Shown: piece after piece, positions 51,584-59,481 of the stretch
Layout: each line of letters opens with the position of its first letter
How positions within the stretch are numbered: the first letter of the stretch is position 1
Source of the DNA: Halohasta salina
GTDB lineage: Archaea; Halobacteriota; Halobacteria; Halobacteriales; Haloferacaceae
DNA length: 64,000 nucleotides
Direction of reading: 5' to 3'
Assembly: GCF_024178165.1 (NCBI RefSeq)
Contig: NZ_JAMZIE010000001.1
Span: forward strand, 434,001-498,000
Position numbers and translations under genes: made by a program
Notes under the pieces: model-generated
Seen by the model: the letters and a program-made list of their open reading frames with translations, nothing else
Database searches by the model: none
What the model was told of the DNA's origin: nothing

Positions 51584-53559
51584 CCGACCACCACCCGACG
51601 CCATCGGTCTGTCCGCTCTGTGCGGTCGGCTGCCGACTCGTTCCTGGCGAGGAGGGCCGCGCTCGCGGTGCGGCTGGTCCCGCGAATCCCAACGGCCGGC
51701 TCTGCCGGAAGGGGGTCGACGCCTACCAGCTCGGCGGCGACGATCGGCTCACCGAGCCGCAGGTCCGACGGGACAGCGACCTGACGGTCGTCGCTTGGGA
51801 GACTGCCTACGAGCGTATCGTCGAGGGAATCCAGGACGTCATCGAGACACACGGCCCGAACGCGCTCGCCTTCCTCGGGGCTCCACACTGTTCGAACGAG
51901 GAGAGCTACCTCCTCCAGAAACTCGCCCGGACGCTGGGGACGAACAACGTCGACAACCGCGCCCGACTCTGCCATTCCTCGTCGGCACGAGCCCTCTCCG
52001 AGCAGGTCGGCTGGCCGGCGACGACCGGGAGCTTGGACGCCCTCAACGACGCCGACGTGCTCGTCGTTGCGGGAGCGAACCCGGCCGAACGCCAGCCGAT
52101 CGCATTCAATAGTTTCGTCCGCCCAGCGGTCACCCACGGCACGACGCTCGTCCACGTCGCCCCGGTCGGCAACCGGACGACGCGGCTGGCCGACCACCAC
52201 GTGGCCCCGCGGCCGGGGACCGACGCCCTCGTGTTCGACCTCCTGAGTGCGGCCCTGATCGAAGACGGGAACGTCGACCACGAGTTTATACGCGAACGGA
52301 CACGCGGCTACGACGCCTTCGCGGCGTCGCTCGCCGGGATGGATCGAGATCGTGTGATGGCGAGGGCTGGCGTCGACCCCGAGACGATCCGACAGTTGGT
52401 CGGCCGTCTCACCGGGGCCGACCGTGTCGCCGCGCTCGTCGGGACCGGGATCGAAGGCGACGTCGACGACCCGAACGCGGCCGAGGCGCTGATCGATCTC
52501 CTGTTACTAACCGGGAACGTTGGCCACCGAGGCACCGGTCTGTACGTGCTCCGTGGGCTCGTCAACGAACAGGGAGCGACCGACGCTGGCTGCGTGCCCG
52601 ATCGCCTCCCGGGCCACCAGCCGGTGACCGACGGAACGGCGCGAACGCGGGTCGCCGAAGTGTGGGGTATCGAACCGCCCGCCGCTCCGGGCATGAACGC
52701 CAGCGAACTGCTGGCGGCGTTCGGCGAGGAGATCCGTGGTGCGGTCATCGTCGGTGAGAACCCCGCGATCTCGAAACGTGATTCGGCGTGGATTCGCCGC
52801 CGACTCGCCGCCCTCGATCTCCTCGTTGTCCTGGACATCTCCCCGAGTGAGACAACTCGACACGCGGACGTCGTACTTCCTGTCGCCGCGGGTGTCGAGA
52901 CGGAGGGGACGTTCACGAACCTCGAACGCCGGATCCAGCTATCACGACCGACCCGCGAACCGCCGGAGACGGTTCGCGCCGATTTCGATGTGCTGCGGGA
53001 GGTGGGTTGTCGATTGTTCACAGACCGAGACTGGTTCGACTACACCGATGTCGGTGAGGTGTTCGACGAACTGACGCGGGTCGCACCCACCCACGAGGGG
53101 ATCACGTACGATGACATCGGACCGGAGGGACGGCAGTGGCCGGGCGAGACTGATAGCACGCTCTACACCGAGTCGTTCGACACGCCGGACGGACGGGCGG
53201 CGTTCGGCAGGGCTCAGTACGACACCGAGACGGGAGACAGCACTGTCGACCCAGAGACCGAGGGCCAACTGCGGTTGGTGACCGGCGGCCGAGCGAGCGA
53301 GTGGCCTGCCGACCGGACCGCGTCCGACCACCCGTTGCGGATGCACCCCGCCGATGCGAGCGATCGACGTGTCGCGTCGACCGACGAGGTTGTCGTCTCG
53401 AACGGGTCGGTCGCCATCGAAACGACGGTCGAAATAACTGACCGTATCCGGCAGGGCACGGTCTCCCTCCCGGCCGGGGTCGCCGATCCGTTGCTCCGAT
53501 GTGAGGCGTCGACTGTGCGTATCCGGCCACCATCGGAGTACCAGGAAACGGATCCCTGA
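51580..53559 (+). CDS. Second FdhF-like molybdopterin oxidoreductase
   Basis: A 659-residue molybdopterin enzyme that is a shorter, diverged relative of the first. It keeps the N-terminal iron-sulfur site SVCPLCAVGCRL and LCRKGVDAY, the Mo ligand in RARLCHSSSARALSEQ (about residue 130) with the Cys-His pair, and an MGD-binding domain beginning QLRLVTGGRASEWP near residue 564. It is about 120 residues shorter than the first subunit and is more diverged around the dinucleotide site. It starts at a GTG overlapping the DUF1641 stop. It could be a second catalytic subunit or a structural relic of duplication. Confidence 0.85.
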   Translation: MTDHHPTPSVCPLCAVGCRLVPGEEGRARGAAGPANPNGRLCRKGVDAYQLGGDDRLTEPQVRRDSDLTVVAWETAYERIVEGIQDVIETHGPNALAFLGAPHCSNEESYLLQKLARTLGTNNVDNRARLCHSSSARALSEQVGWPATTGSLDALNDADVLVVAGANPAERQPIAFNSFVRPAVTHGTTLVHVAPVGNRTTRLADHHVAPRPGTDALVFDLLSAALIEDGNVDHEFIRERTRGYDAFAASLAGMDRDRVMARAGVDPETIRQLVGRLTGADRVAALVGTGIEGDVDDPNAAEALIDLLLLTGNVGHRGTGLYVLRGLVNEQGATDAGCVPDRLPGHQPVTDGTARTRVAEVWGIEPPAAPGMNASELLAAFGEEIRGAVIVGENPAISKRDSAWIRRRLAALDLLVVLDISPSETTRHADVVLPVAAGVETEGTFTNLERRIQLSRPTREPPETVRADFDVLREVGCRLFTDRDWFDYTDVGEVFDELTRVAPTHEGITYDDIGPEGRQWPGETDSTLYTESFDTPDGRAAFGRAQYDTETGDSTVDPETEGQLRLVTGGRASEWPADRTASDHPLRMHPADASDRRVASTDEVVVSNGSVAIETTVEITDRIRQGTVSLPAGVADPLLRCEASTVRIRPPSEYQETDP

Positions 53560-53805
53560 AAGAGCGGCCGAATCACCTCACAAGAATAGACGCACCGAAT
53601 TGGATCCCTCGGAAACGGGACTAACGACTACTGAACACGAACCGGGTACAGAGACCGTCGACGGGCTGACGCGCTCGATATCGGGCGTACGACGACCGCG
53701 GTTCGCGTGTACGAACTGGAGCTATTGATATAGCAATATGTGATTTACATGGCCTGGCTGAGACGGTCCTACTAGTAGAATTCGATACGGTACTTAAACG
53801 GATAC

Positions 53806-54852
53806 TCAATGACTGATCGAATAAATATTCGCCTCGTAGGTCTCTCGCACCTGGTCGCCCCAGTTGTGGGTGTAGGTGTCGATGATGTCTTCGGCGACAT
53901 CCCCGCGGAGGTATTTGACGATCCCGCGGTCGCCGGTTCGCTCTCGAAGGTGTGTCGTGAAGAAGTGCCGGAAGTAGTGGGGCGTGACGTTTTCGGAGGC
54001 ATCACCACCGGTTCGGTACCACCCCATCTCGCGGGCATGATCCGCGACAACGTTGCGAACCGCCCGTGGGGTAAGTCGCTGTCCCCAGTCGCCCGCCGTG
54101 TAGACGAACAGCGGATCGGCCGGTGACTGACTGTCGGGTCGCACCGCAAGCCACCGCTTCAACGCGGCTTTGAGTTCGGCGTCGACCGGGATCACCGTCG
54201 CCCGCTTGCGTTTGTTCGAGGCGGTGCGTTCCTCGCCGTTCGTGACTGCACCGCGGCTGGGATCGCTGTCGACGTAGAGCGAATCCGGTCGCGTGTCGAG
54301 CTGTGGCCGGGGAGCGGTCTCGAAGCTATCTGCGATCTCTGAATCGTCGAGGGCGATATCACGCAGATCCAGATTACAGAGTTCGCCGACACGCATTCCC
54401 GTTTTCAACAGCGCGACAACCAACGCCCGGTCAAGCGGATGCCGGATCGTCGAGACGAACGTCCGCATTCGGTCGACGCCGATCTCTCGGCGCTGGGGAT
54501 CCTTCTCGATGGTTTCGTCCATCTCTTCGACGACCAGCGTCATCGGATTGGCCTCGAAAACGCCGACTTGAGTCATGTAGGCGTAAAATCGATGCAGGTA
54601 GGCGGCGTAGCTGGCGACCGTGCTGTCGGCGACCGTCCCGCGGAGACTGTGGACCCACGCCATACAGTCCCGGTGGGTCGCCGCTGCTGGAGTGGTCGAC
54701 TCTCCGCTTCGGTCGGCCAGAAACGACTCGAACCGCCGGAGGACGCGACCGTAGGCTTCGCGAGTCCGCTCAGTTTTGCCGTGGAAGGTGAGGTCTTCGA
54801 GGAAGTAGGCAACGGGGTCCGCCGGATCGTCGCCCGACTGGCTCGCACTCAT
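53806..54852 (-). CDS. Xer-like tyrosine recombinase
   Basis: A 348-residue tyrosine recombinase of the XerC/XerD type. The N-terminal core-binding domain (YFLEDLTFHGKTERTREAYGRV) is followed by the catalytic domain with the first Arg in LKTGMRVGELCNLDLRD (about residue 163), the box II HYFRHFFTTHL (about 301), and the nucleophile Tyr in DTYTHNWGDQ (about 330). All catalytic positions are visible. The start at 54852 overlaps the stop of the DUF5805-like gene by four bases (ATGA). The frame is open to 54981 but that part is antisense-like and overlaps the upstream gene. Xer proteins resolve chromosome dimers at dif; integrase function is the alternative. Confidence 0.9.
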   Translation of the reverse strand: MSASQSGDDPADPVAYFLEDLTFHGKTERTREAYGRVLRRFESFLADRSGESTTPAAATHRDCMAWVHSLRGTVADSTVASYAAYLHRFYAYMTQVGVFEANPMTLVVEEMDETIEKDPQRREIGVDRMRTFVSTIRHPLDRALVVALLKTGMRVGELCNLDLRDIALDDSEIADSFETAPRPQLDTRPDSLYVDSDPSRGAVTNGEERTASNKRKRATVIPVDAELKAALKRWLAVRPDSQSPADPLFVYTAGDWGQRLTPRAVRNVVADHAREMGWYRTGGDASENVTPHYFRHFFTTHLRERTGDRGIVKYLRGDVAEDIIDTYTHNWGDQVRETYEANIYSISH

Positions 54853-55244
54853 CGGTCGACCACCCTGTAGCCCCCCTCGCGGCCACTGTATCGAATCCGG
54901 TTGTCGTCCTGAAGCGATTCGAGCGTCTCCTCCAGTCGGTCTTCGAAGTTGCTCGATAGCGCCTCGACCAGTTCGTCCCACGAGTGTGGATCACCCGAAT
55001 TCAGAACGTCGAGGACCCGTGTTTCGAGGTCGCTACCCCCAGGGTCAGAGGGGTCAGAAGACCCTTCCAGATCACCCGGTTTGTCGTCGAGTTCGAACCC
55101 CTTTCGCCCCGATTGTACCATCGTTCTGACATACTCGGCCTGGCTCATCCCGAGTTCCTCGGCGTGGGCCTTCCATTCTGATTTTTGATACGCCGGGACG
55201 TACGTGACGACAGTCGACCGCTCGGTTTCGCTCCCTTCGCCCAT
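54849..55244 (-). CDS. DUF5805-like protein coupled to the recombinase
   Basis: A 131-residue acidic protein. The first 50 residues look like a ribbon-helix-helix-type DNA-binding module (RSTVVTYVPAYQKSEWKAHAEELG, then MSQAEYVRTMVQSG). A Ser/Asp/Pro linker follows, then a C-terminal winged-helix-like segment ending RIRYSGREGGYRVVDR. From memory, haloarchaeal genomes place a protein of this kind (DUF5805) before a Xer-like recombinase. The stop and the recombinase start overlap (ATGA). It may help the recombinase find its site or regulate the operon, which is inference. Confidence 0.75.
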   Translation of the reverse strand: MGEGSETERSTVVTYVPAYQKSEWKAHAEELGMSQAEYVRTMVQSGRKGFELDDKPGDLEGSSDPSDPGGSDLETRVLDVLNSGDPHSWDELVEALSSNFEDRLEETLESLQDDNRIRYSGREGGYRVVDR

Positions 55245-55603
55245 AGTTCAGTCTTTCAGTACACTCACTTCAACCTGGTTATACTGCGGGTGATAAGGGA
55301 TCTTATGCGCTGATCTACTAACGCATAATACCGGGCTCTGATTGCATATCGACTGTAATACAATTACAAAATTCGATGTTTGCTATTATATTAGACGATA
55401 TCATTTTCTAAGCGTATTCGGAAATGTGGTTCTATAGTAACAAATCTCGGCGTCGCGGTCGACTCCACACCGATGAGCCGACTCCAGTGACAGTAGCAGC
55501 TTTGTATTGGTTGCCGACAACCACTCAATCGAAACAAGAGCTGTGGTCGGCTCCCGAACACCGCTTCCGGAGAAACGATATGGATTCTGACACAGTTGCG
55601 GAC
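55245..55603. other. AT-rich intergenic region upstream of the Xer pair
   Basis: About 360 bases with no supportable gene and a sharp fall in G+C compared with the flanking operon. It holds the TATA element of the DUF5805-like gene (minus strand, GTATAA at about 55279-55285) and the dif-like site (55286-55313) with an additional CGCATAA half-site at 55322-55328. The remainder (about 55380-55600) looks like decayed sequence running into the BtpA pseudogene. Confidence 0.55.
55286..55313 (-). other. dif-like recombination site candidate
   Basis: On the plus strand: an 11-base left arm GCGGGTGATAA, a 6-base spacer GGGATC and an 11-base right arm TTATGCGCTGA. Read on the minus strand this is TCAGCGCATAA-GATCCC-TTATCACCCGC, matching the core pattern of bacterial dif (GCGCATAA-N6-TTAT in E. 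coli) and the ATAA-N6-TTAT core of the Pyrococcus XerA dif site. It lies 42-69 bases upstream of the coupled DUF5805-like and Xer-like genes. In several bacteria (XerS, XerH) dif lies beside the xer gene. It may also be an operator, because it abuts the promoter. Confidence 0.4.
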
Positions 55604-56384
55604 CTACGTGCGGACTGTCTCGACGGCAGCCATCAGCTGCTCGACACGGTCGACGTCGACCGGATACGTGGAGTGGCCACCCGTTTTCAGTTCGGTGTCG
55701 ACGATCGCACCGTCGGCCACTGTCAGCAGGCGGTCGATCGAGTCGGTGGTGACACCACTACCGACGAAAAGCGGCGTCGAGCGTTCGTGGTCGGCGGGGC
55801 GGCTGCAACCAGTTCGAGGGTGTCGACTGCCGCACCCGTCCCCGGCACCGCTGACGATCACTCCATCGGCCAGTCCTCGCTCGACGAGATCGACAACTCG
55901 ATCGGCGATCCATCGGCAGCGAGTGACACAGCGTGTTTGACCTCGACAGCGGCAGAATCGTCGTCTCGACACCGCGTCGTTCACGGAGTCGTACCGTCTC
56001 GTGGGCTCGCCTCACGATCACGCCCGATCGGTGATGGCCGCCCCGATACGGAGGTTGATCCGGACGAACTCGGTCTCGAGGGTCGCCACAACCGAGAGCG
56101 CAGCCGCGGCGTCGTTCCGCAGGACGACGCCGACGGGGCAGTCGACGGCGCTGCGCACGGCAGTTCCGACCCGTGTCATCGACGCCACAGCGTGTTTCGG
56201 GACGCTCTTGGGGGAAAACGAAATGTCACCGTCGTTCTCGCTCAGCAGGCCGTCGACGCCGTCTGCGACCAGTCCTTGGCGTCCCTGACGGCTGCCTCAA
56301 GACGATTGCAAACCCATCTGTGGCCCCTTGAGCGCCCGGCAGCGGATCGAGATGTACTCGCGGGGTATCGGACAGGTGTGTCAT
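55604..56384 (-). pseudogene. BtpA family pseudogene, multiply frameshifted
   Basis: Fragments of one BtpA/SgcQ-family protein can be read in order on the minus strand but in different frames: VHLDPLPGAQG (near 56360), then DGVDGLLSENDGDISFSP to RNDAAAALSVV and FVRINLRIGAAITDRA before a stop (56263-56018), then RAHETVRLRERRGVE in a second frame (about 56010-55960), then ADRVVDLVERGLADGVIVSG (near 55880) and, after another break, TPLFVGSGVTTDSIDRL to a TAG at 55604. At least four shifts are needed, and no intact start-to-stop frame exists. BtpA proteins are TIM-barrel proteins linked to photosystem I assembly in cyanobacteria; archaeal roles are unknown. The long plus-strand ORF over this region is a shadow. 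Confidence 0.85.
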
Positions 56385-56555
56385 TGCCGACTACGTGGGC
56401 TTTCGTCGCCTACATCCCTCGGTCGACGGGTGGGGACGGTGCACCAAACGGCGGGACTCCGACTCGTAAATCGTATATCGCTATACCAAAATCAGTGGGT
56501 GGCCGTGAGAGAAACGCGGCGATCATTTAAGATATGATGGGCGCAAACCGCCGGT

Positions 56556-56879
56556 ATGGTTGGGATCTCTTCCGAGGCGATCGGAGCCTTCGGGACGGGG
56601 GGAGTCGTCCTGATCATCGGATATCTCATCAAATTCCGGCACTGGACGTTTCTGATTGCAGGGTACGATCAGTCCCTATCGATCCCGGAGGACGTCGCCG
56701 CAGACATCGCCGGAAGCAGTATTCTCCGAATCGGGATCGCAACAGTCGCGTGGGGTGTCGTGGAAGCCGTGACTACCCCGCCGAACTATCTGGGGCTCCT
56801 CTTCGCTGCCGCTGTAATCGGGGCGGTCGGTCGACTCGTCTACCGTCTCAATACCGCCGCTTCGAACGCCGTGACATAA
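56556..56879 (+). CDS. DUF3784 membrane protein
   Basis: A 107-residue membrane protein with three predicted helices. The segment IIGYLIKFRHWTFLIAGYDQSL (about residues 20-40) is the recognisable DUF3784 core, which in bacteria is a small membrane protein of unknown function. The ATG at 56556 follows a TATA-like ATTTAAGA about 27 bases upstream. It sits alone in the AT-rich stretch after the BtpA pseudogene and before the MFS carrier. Confidence 0.72.
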   Translation: MVGISSEAIGAFGTGGVVLIIGYLIKFRHWTFLIAGYDQSLSIPEDVAADIAGSSILRIGIATVAWGVVEAVTTPPNYLGLLFAAAVIGAVGRLVYRLNTAASNAVT

Positions 56880-57107
56880 CTGGCGTCCACGCGGTTACTA
56901 CGGAGAGTGACAACGACTGTACACAGATATATTGTAGCTACAAAAACATTCATCTCAAGCACATTTTGTGTGGCCCTTCCTATCGCGCATATATCGGCTG
57001 TGATGACTTTCCTTAGACGATTATATTATTTATATTGATACGTTTTTCTACAAACACATTACAAGCATACCGAGGAATTTATACAGTCCTCCACAGACTC
57101 CGACCCA

Positions 57108-58316
57108 ATGAGGTTCCGTCGGATTCTGTCACTCGTGTTTCTGTGGCAACTCGCGGCGAGCGTCTGTTACTACACCGTCTTCGCTGCGACACCCTTCTTC
57201 CGCGACGAGTTCGGCCTCTCGGGAGCGCAGGTCGGGTTGGTTCTCACGGCACTGTCGCTCGGCTACGCCGCGTTCCTGCTCCCGCTGGGTGCGATGACCG
57301 ACCGGTTCGGCGAGCGCCGAATGCTTACCGTCGGGCTGGTCGGCCTCTCGGTCGGCTCGGTAGCCGTCGCCGGGGCGTGGTCCTACCCCACACTGCTCGT
57401 CGGCACGTTCCTGCTGGGGTCGCTGTACGGAACGGCGATGCCGGGGACGAACAAGGCCATCTTCGACAACGTCCCCGTGGGTCGACAGAACCTCGCGGTC
57501 GGCATCAAACAGGTCGGTGTCACCGCCGGCAGTGGGGTGAGCGCGCTGCTGGTGACGTCGATCGCCGGAGCGCTGTTCTGGGAAGCCGGGTTCTACGTCG
57601 CCGCAGTCGCCGGCTTCGCCATCGCCGCGGTCTTCTGGTTCGCCTACCGGGGCCAACCCGTCGACGGCGATACGGAGTACCCCGAGTACCGCACCCTCCT
57701 GCAGAACACCCCCTATCTGTCGCTGACAGTGGCTGGCGTCTGTCTCGGTGCGGGGCTGTTTACGACGACCGGCTACACGATCATCTACATCAACGAGTCG
57801 GTCGGCGCGACCGTCGCCTTCGGCGGGTTCGTCCTCGCAGCGATCCAGGTCTCGGGCAGCGCTGGCCGCGTGGTCACCGGCTGGCTGAGCGACGTGCTGC
57901 CGGGCGACCCCCGCCAGCGGATCGCGACGATCCTGCTCGTCCAAGCCGCCGCCAGCGCGGTGTTGTTCGTCGCCGTCGGCCTCGTCGAGGATCGGCTGCT
58001 GGCGGCGGCGTTGTTCGTCGGGGTCGGCTTCTTCGCACTGGGATTTACCGGGATCTACTTCTCGTGTCTGGCGACGCTGGTGCCCGCCGAGGAGATGGGC
58101 AGCGCGACCGGCGGCGGCCAGCTCGCGTTGGTCGCCGGGGCGCTCGTTGCCCCGCCGACGTTCGGCTATCTGGCCGACGCGGTTAGCTACCGAGCCAGCT
58201 GGGGGATGCTCGCGGGGCTGTCGCTGTTGGCGACCCTGTTTATCGTCCGGGTGATCCGAACCGAGCCGCCGACCCAGTCCGAGGCGGCCGTCGGCGCGAC
58301 CGACCCGCAGGACTAA
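57108..58316 (+). CDS. MFS family transporter
   Basis: A 402-residue major facilitator with twelve predicted helices. Motif A is present in GAMTDRFGERRM (about residue 62, between helices 2 and 3), and a second copy GWLSDVLPGDPRQR after helix 8. The sequence resembles the nitrate/nitrite-type or sugar-phosphate subfamily at the start but not enough to name a substrate. A TATA element TTTATAC lies about 27 bases before the ATG, giving a leaderless start. The stop overlaps the stop of the adjacent reversed MFS fragment. The 57-60 kb region is rich in transporters, and this one could be part of the same cargo. Confidence 0.88.
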   Translation: MRFRRILSLVFLWQLAASVCYYTVFAATPFFRDEFGLSGAQVGLVLTALSLGYAAFLLPLGAMTDRFGERRMLTVGLVGLSVGSVAVAGAWSYPTLLVGTFLLGSLYGTAMPGTNKAIFDNVPVGRQNLAVGIKQVGVTAGSGVSALLVTSIAGALFWEAGFYVAAVAGFAIAAVFWFAYRGQPVDGDTEYPEYRTLLQNTPYLSLTVAGVCLGAGLFTTTGYTIIYINESVGATVAFGGFVLAAIQVSGSAGRVVTGWLSDVLPGDPRQRIATILLVQAAASAVLFVAVGLVEDRLLAAALFVGVGFFALGFTGIYFSCLATLVPAEEMGSATGGGQLALVAGALVAPPTFGYLADAVSYRASWGMLAGLSLLATLFIVRVIRTEPPTQSEAAVGATDPQD

Positions 58317-58725
58317 CCCGACTTCTCGGAGGGCTGTCGACGCAGCAGCACACCCCCCAGCGTGAGCCCGATCAGCGAGAACCCAGCGAGGGCGAGGAAC
58401 ATCACCGAGGTCGAGCCGCAGGTGGCACCGTCCCCGTGATCGCCGCGCAGAGAGCCCCGATCCCGAAGATCGCGAGGTAGGTGTAGCCGAAGCAGAGGCC
58501 ACGGGACCCCGGCAGCGAGTATTTCGCGATCGTCGCCTGCGACAGCGGTTGGATGGAGAACAGCGCGACCCCGGGGACGAAGCTTCCGACCAACAGATCC
58601 TCGATCCCGGTTTCGACCAGCGGGACGAACACGACGGCGATACCCGTGAGGACGCCGAGCATCGCCGTCAGCCCGCGGTCGGGTTCGATGTGGTCGGTGA
58701 GTCGACCGCCGAGATACTAGCCGTC
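58313..58725 (-). pseudogene. C-terminal fragment of an MFS transporter
   Basis: The minus strand encodes the C-terminal third of an MFS protein: YLGGRLTDHIEPDRGLTAML after an in-frame stop, then VLTGIAVVFVPLVETGIED and FSIQPLSQATIAKYSL with several helices, and after a frameshift at about 58420 the last helix with LTLGGVLLRRQPSEKSG. No intact start exists and the first six helices are missing. It is not a copy of the neighbouring intact MFS gene, which has a different C-terminal sequence. It is probably a remnant of a deletion. Confidence 0.8.
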
Positions 58726-58878
58726 GACCGACCCGGCGGGACCCGAACAACCGCGGTATGCGAGCGGCGTTTCGACGGCCGGCCGAACGGGTCCGTCGTC
58801 GGACGGCTTTCTGTTGTCAATTTTTCACTATGCTACGCTCTCGAAACATATATTATATATCGTGATAGACCTCGGCTT

Positions 58879-59313
58879 ATGTACCACGTGCTGCTACCGG
58901 TCGACGGCGATGAGGATCGGCTCGACAAACAGTTGTCGACGCTACGGACGCTGCCGGGAGACGACGAACTCACCGTGACTGTCCTCTACGTTCACGAGGA
59001 GGTCGACACGGTGCCCGACGAGGCGGGGAAATCGGTCATCGAATCGATCAACGAGTCCATCGGGGATCTGCAAGGGCTCCCAGTGACGATCGAACGAGCC
59101 GCCGACGAACTCGAAGCCGACGGCATCCCGGTCGACATCGTCGAAACACAGGGAACGCCGACCGACCGGATCATCGAGGCCGCCGACGAACTCGACGCCG
59201 ATGCGGTCCTCATCGCCGGTCGCGGCCGAACGCCGGTCGGCAAGGCCGTCTTCGGGAGCGTCACCCAAGGCGTCATCCTGCAGGGCGAACGGCCGGTGAT
59301 CGTCGCCGGATAG
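58879..59313 (+). CDS. Universal stress protein (UspA family)
   Basis: A 144-residue UspA-fold protein. The start MYHVLLPVDGDED is the typical first strand with the ATP-binding aspartate, and the C-terminal nucleotide motif GRGRTPVGKAVFGSVTQGVI (usual GxxGx9GSV/T) is at about residue 112. This indicates the ATP-binding class. It is directly upstream of a TAXI TRAP transporter. In Halomonas elongata the UspA TeaD sits beside and modulates the TRAP transporter TeaABC, so a similar link is plausible. The start at 58879 is chosen; the long frame to 58549 is shadow. Confidence 0.9.
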   Translation: MYHVLLPVDGDEDRLDKQLSTLRTLPGDDELTVTVLYVHEEVDTVPDEAGKSVIESINESIGDLQGLPVTIERAADELEADGIPVDIVETQGTPTDRIIEAADELDADAVLIAGRGRTPVGKAVFGSVTQGVILQGERPVIVAG

Positions 59314-59316
59314 CAG

Positions 59317-59330
59317 TTCGGCTTGCCGAA
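59317..59330. repeat. Inverted repeat TTCGGC-tt-GCCGAA after the universal stress gene
   Basis: Perfect six-base arms separated by two bases, starting four bases after the universal stress protein stop. No T-run follows, so termination is uncertain. It could be an operator for the transporter operon or a 3' end stabiliser. Confidence 0.35.
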
Positions 59331-59481
59331 CACCAGTGACTATGTTGGACACAATAGTATTCAGTATTCTTAACGTATGACGACGACACGTATATACAAT
59401 GCGTTAATACATTAATTCGCCTATGACTTTTATCTCCAAACGTTAGGTTTATACTGACATTCGAAAATAGGTAAAACGTTC

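Noticed and set aside
55424-56530. 368-codon plus-strand ORF
   Set aside because: Antisense to the BtpA pseudogene; arginine- and serine-rich with no motif. The opposite strand gives recognisable protein fragments.
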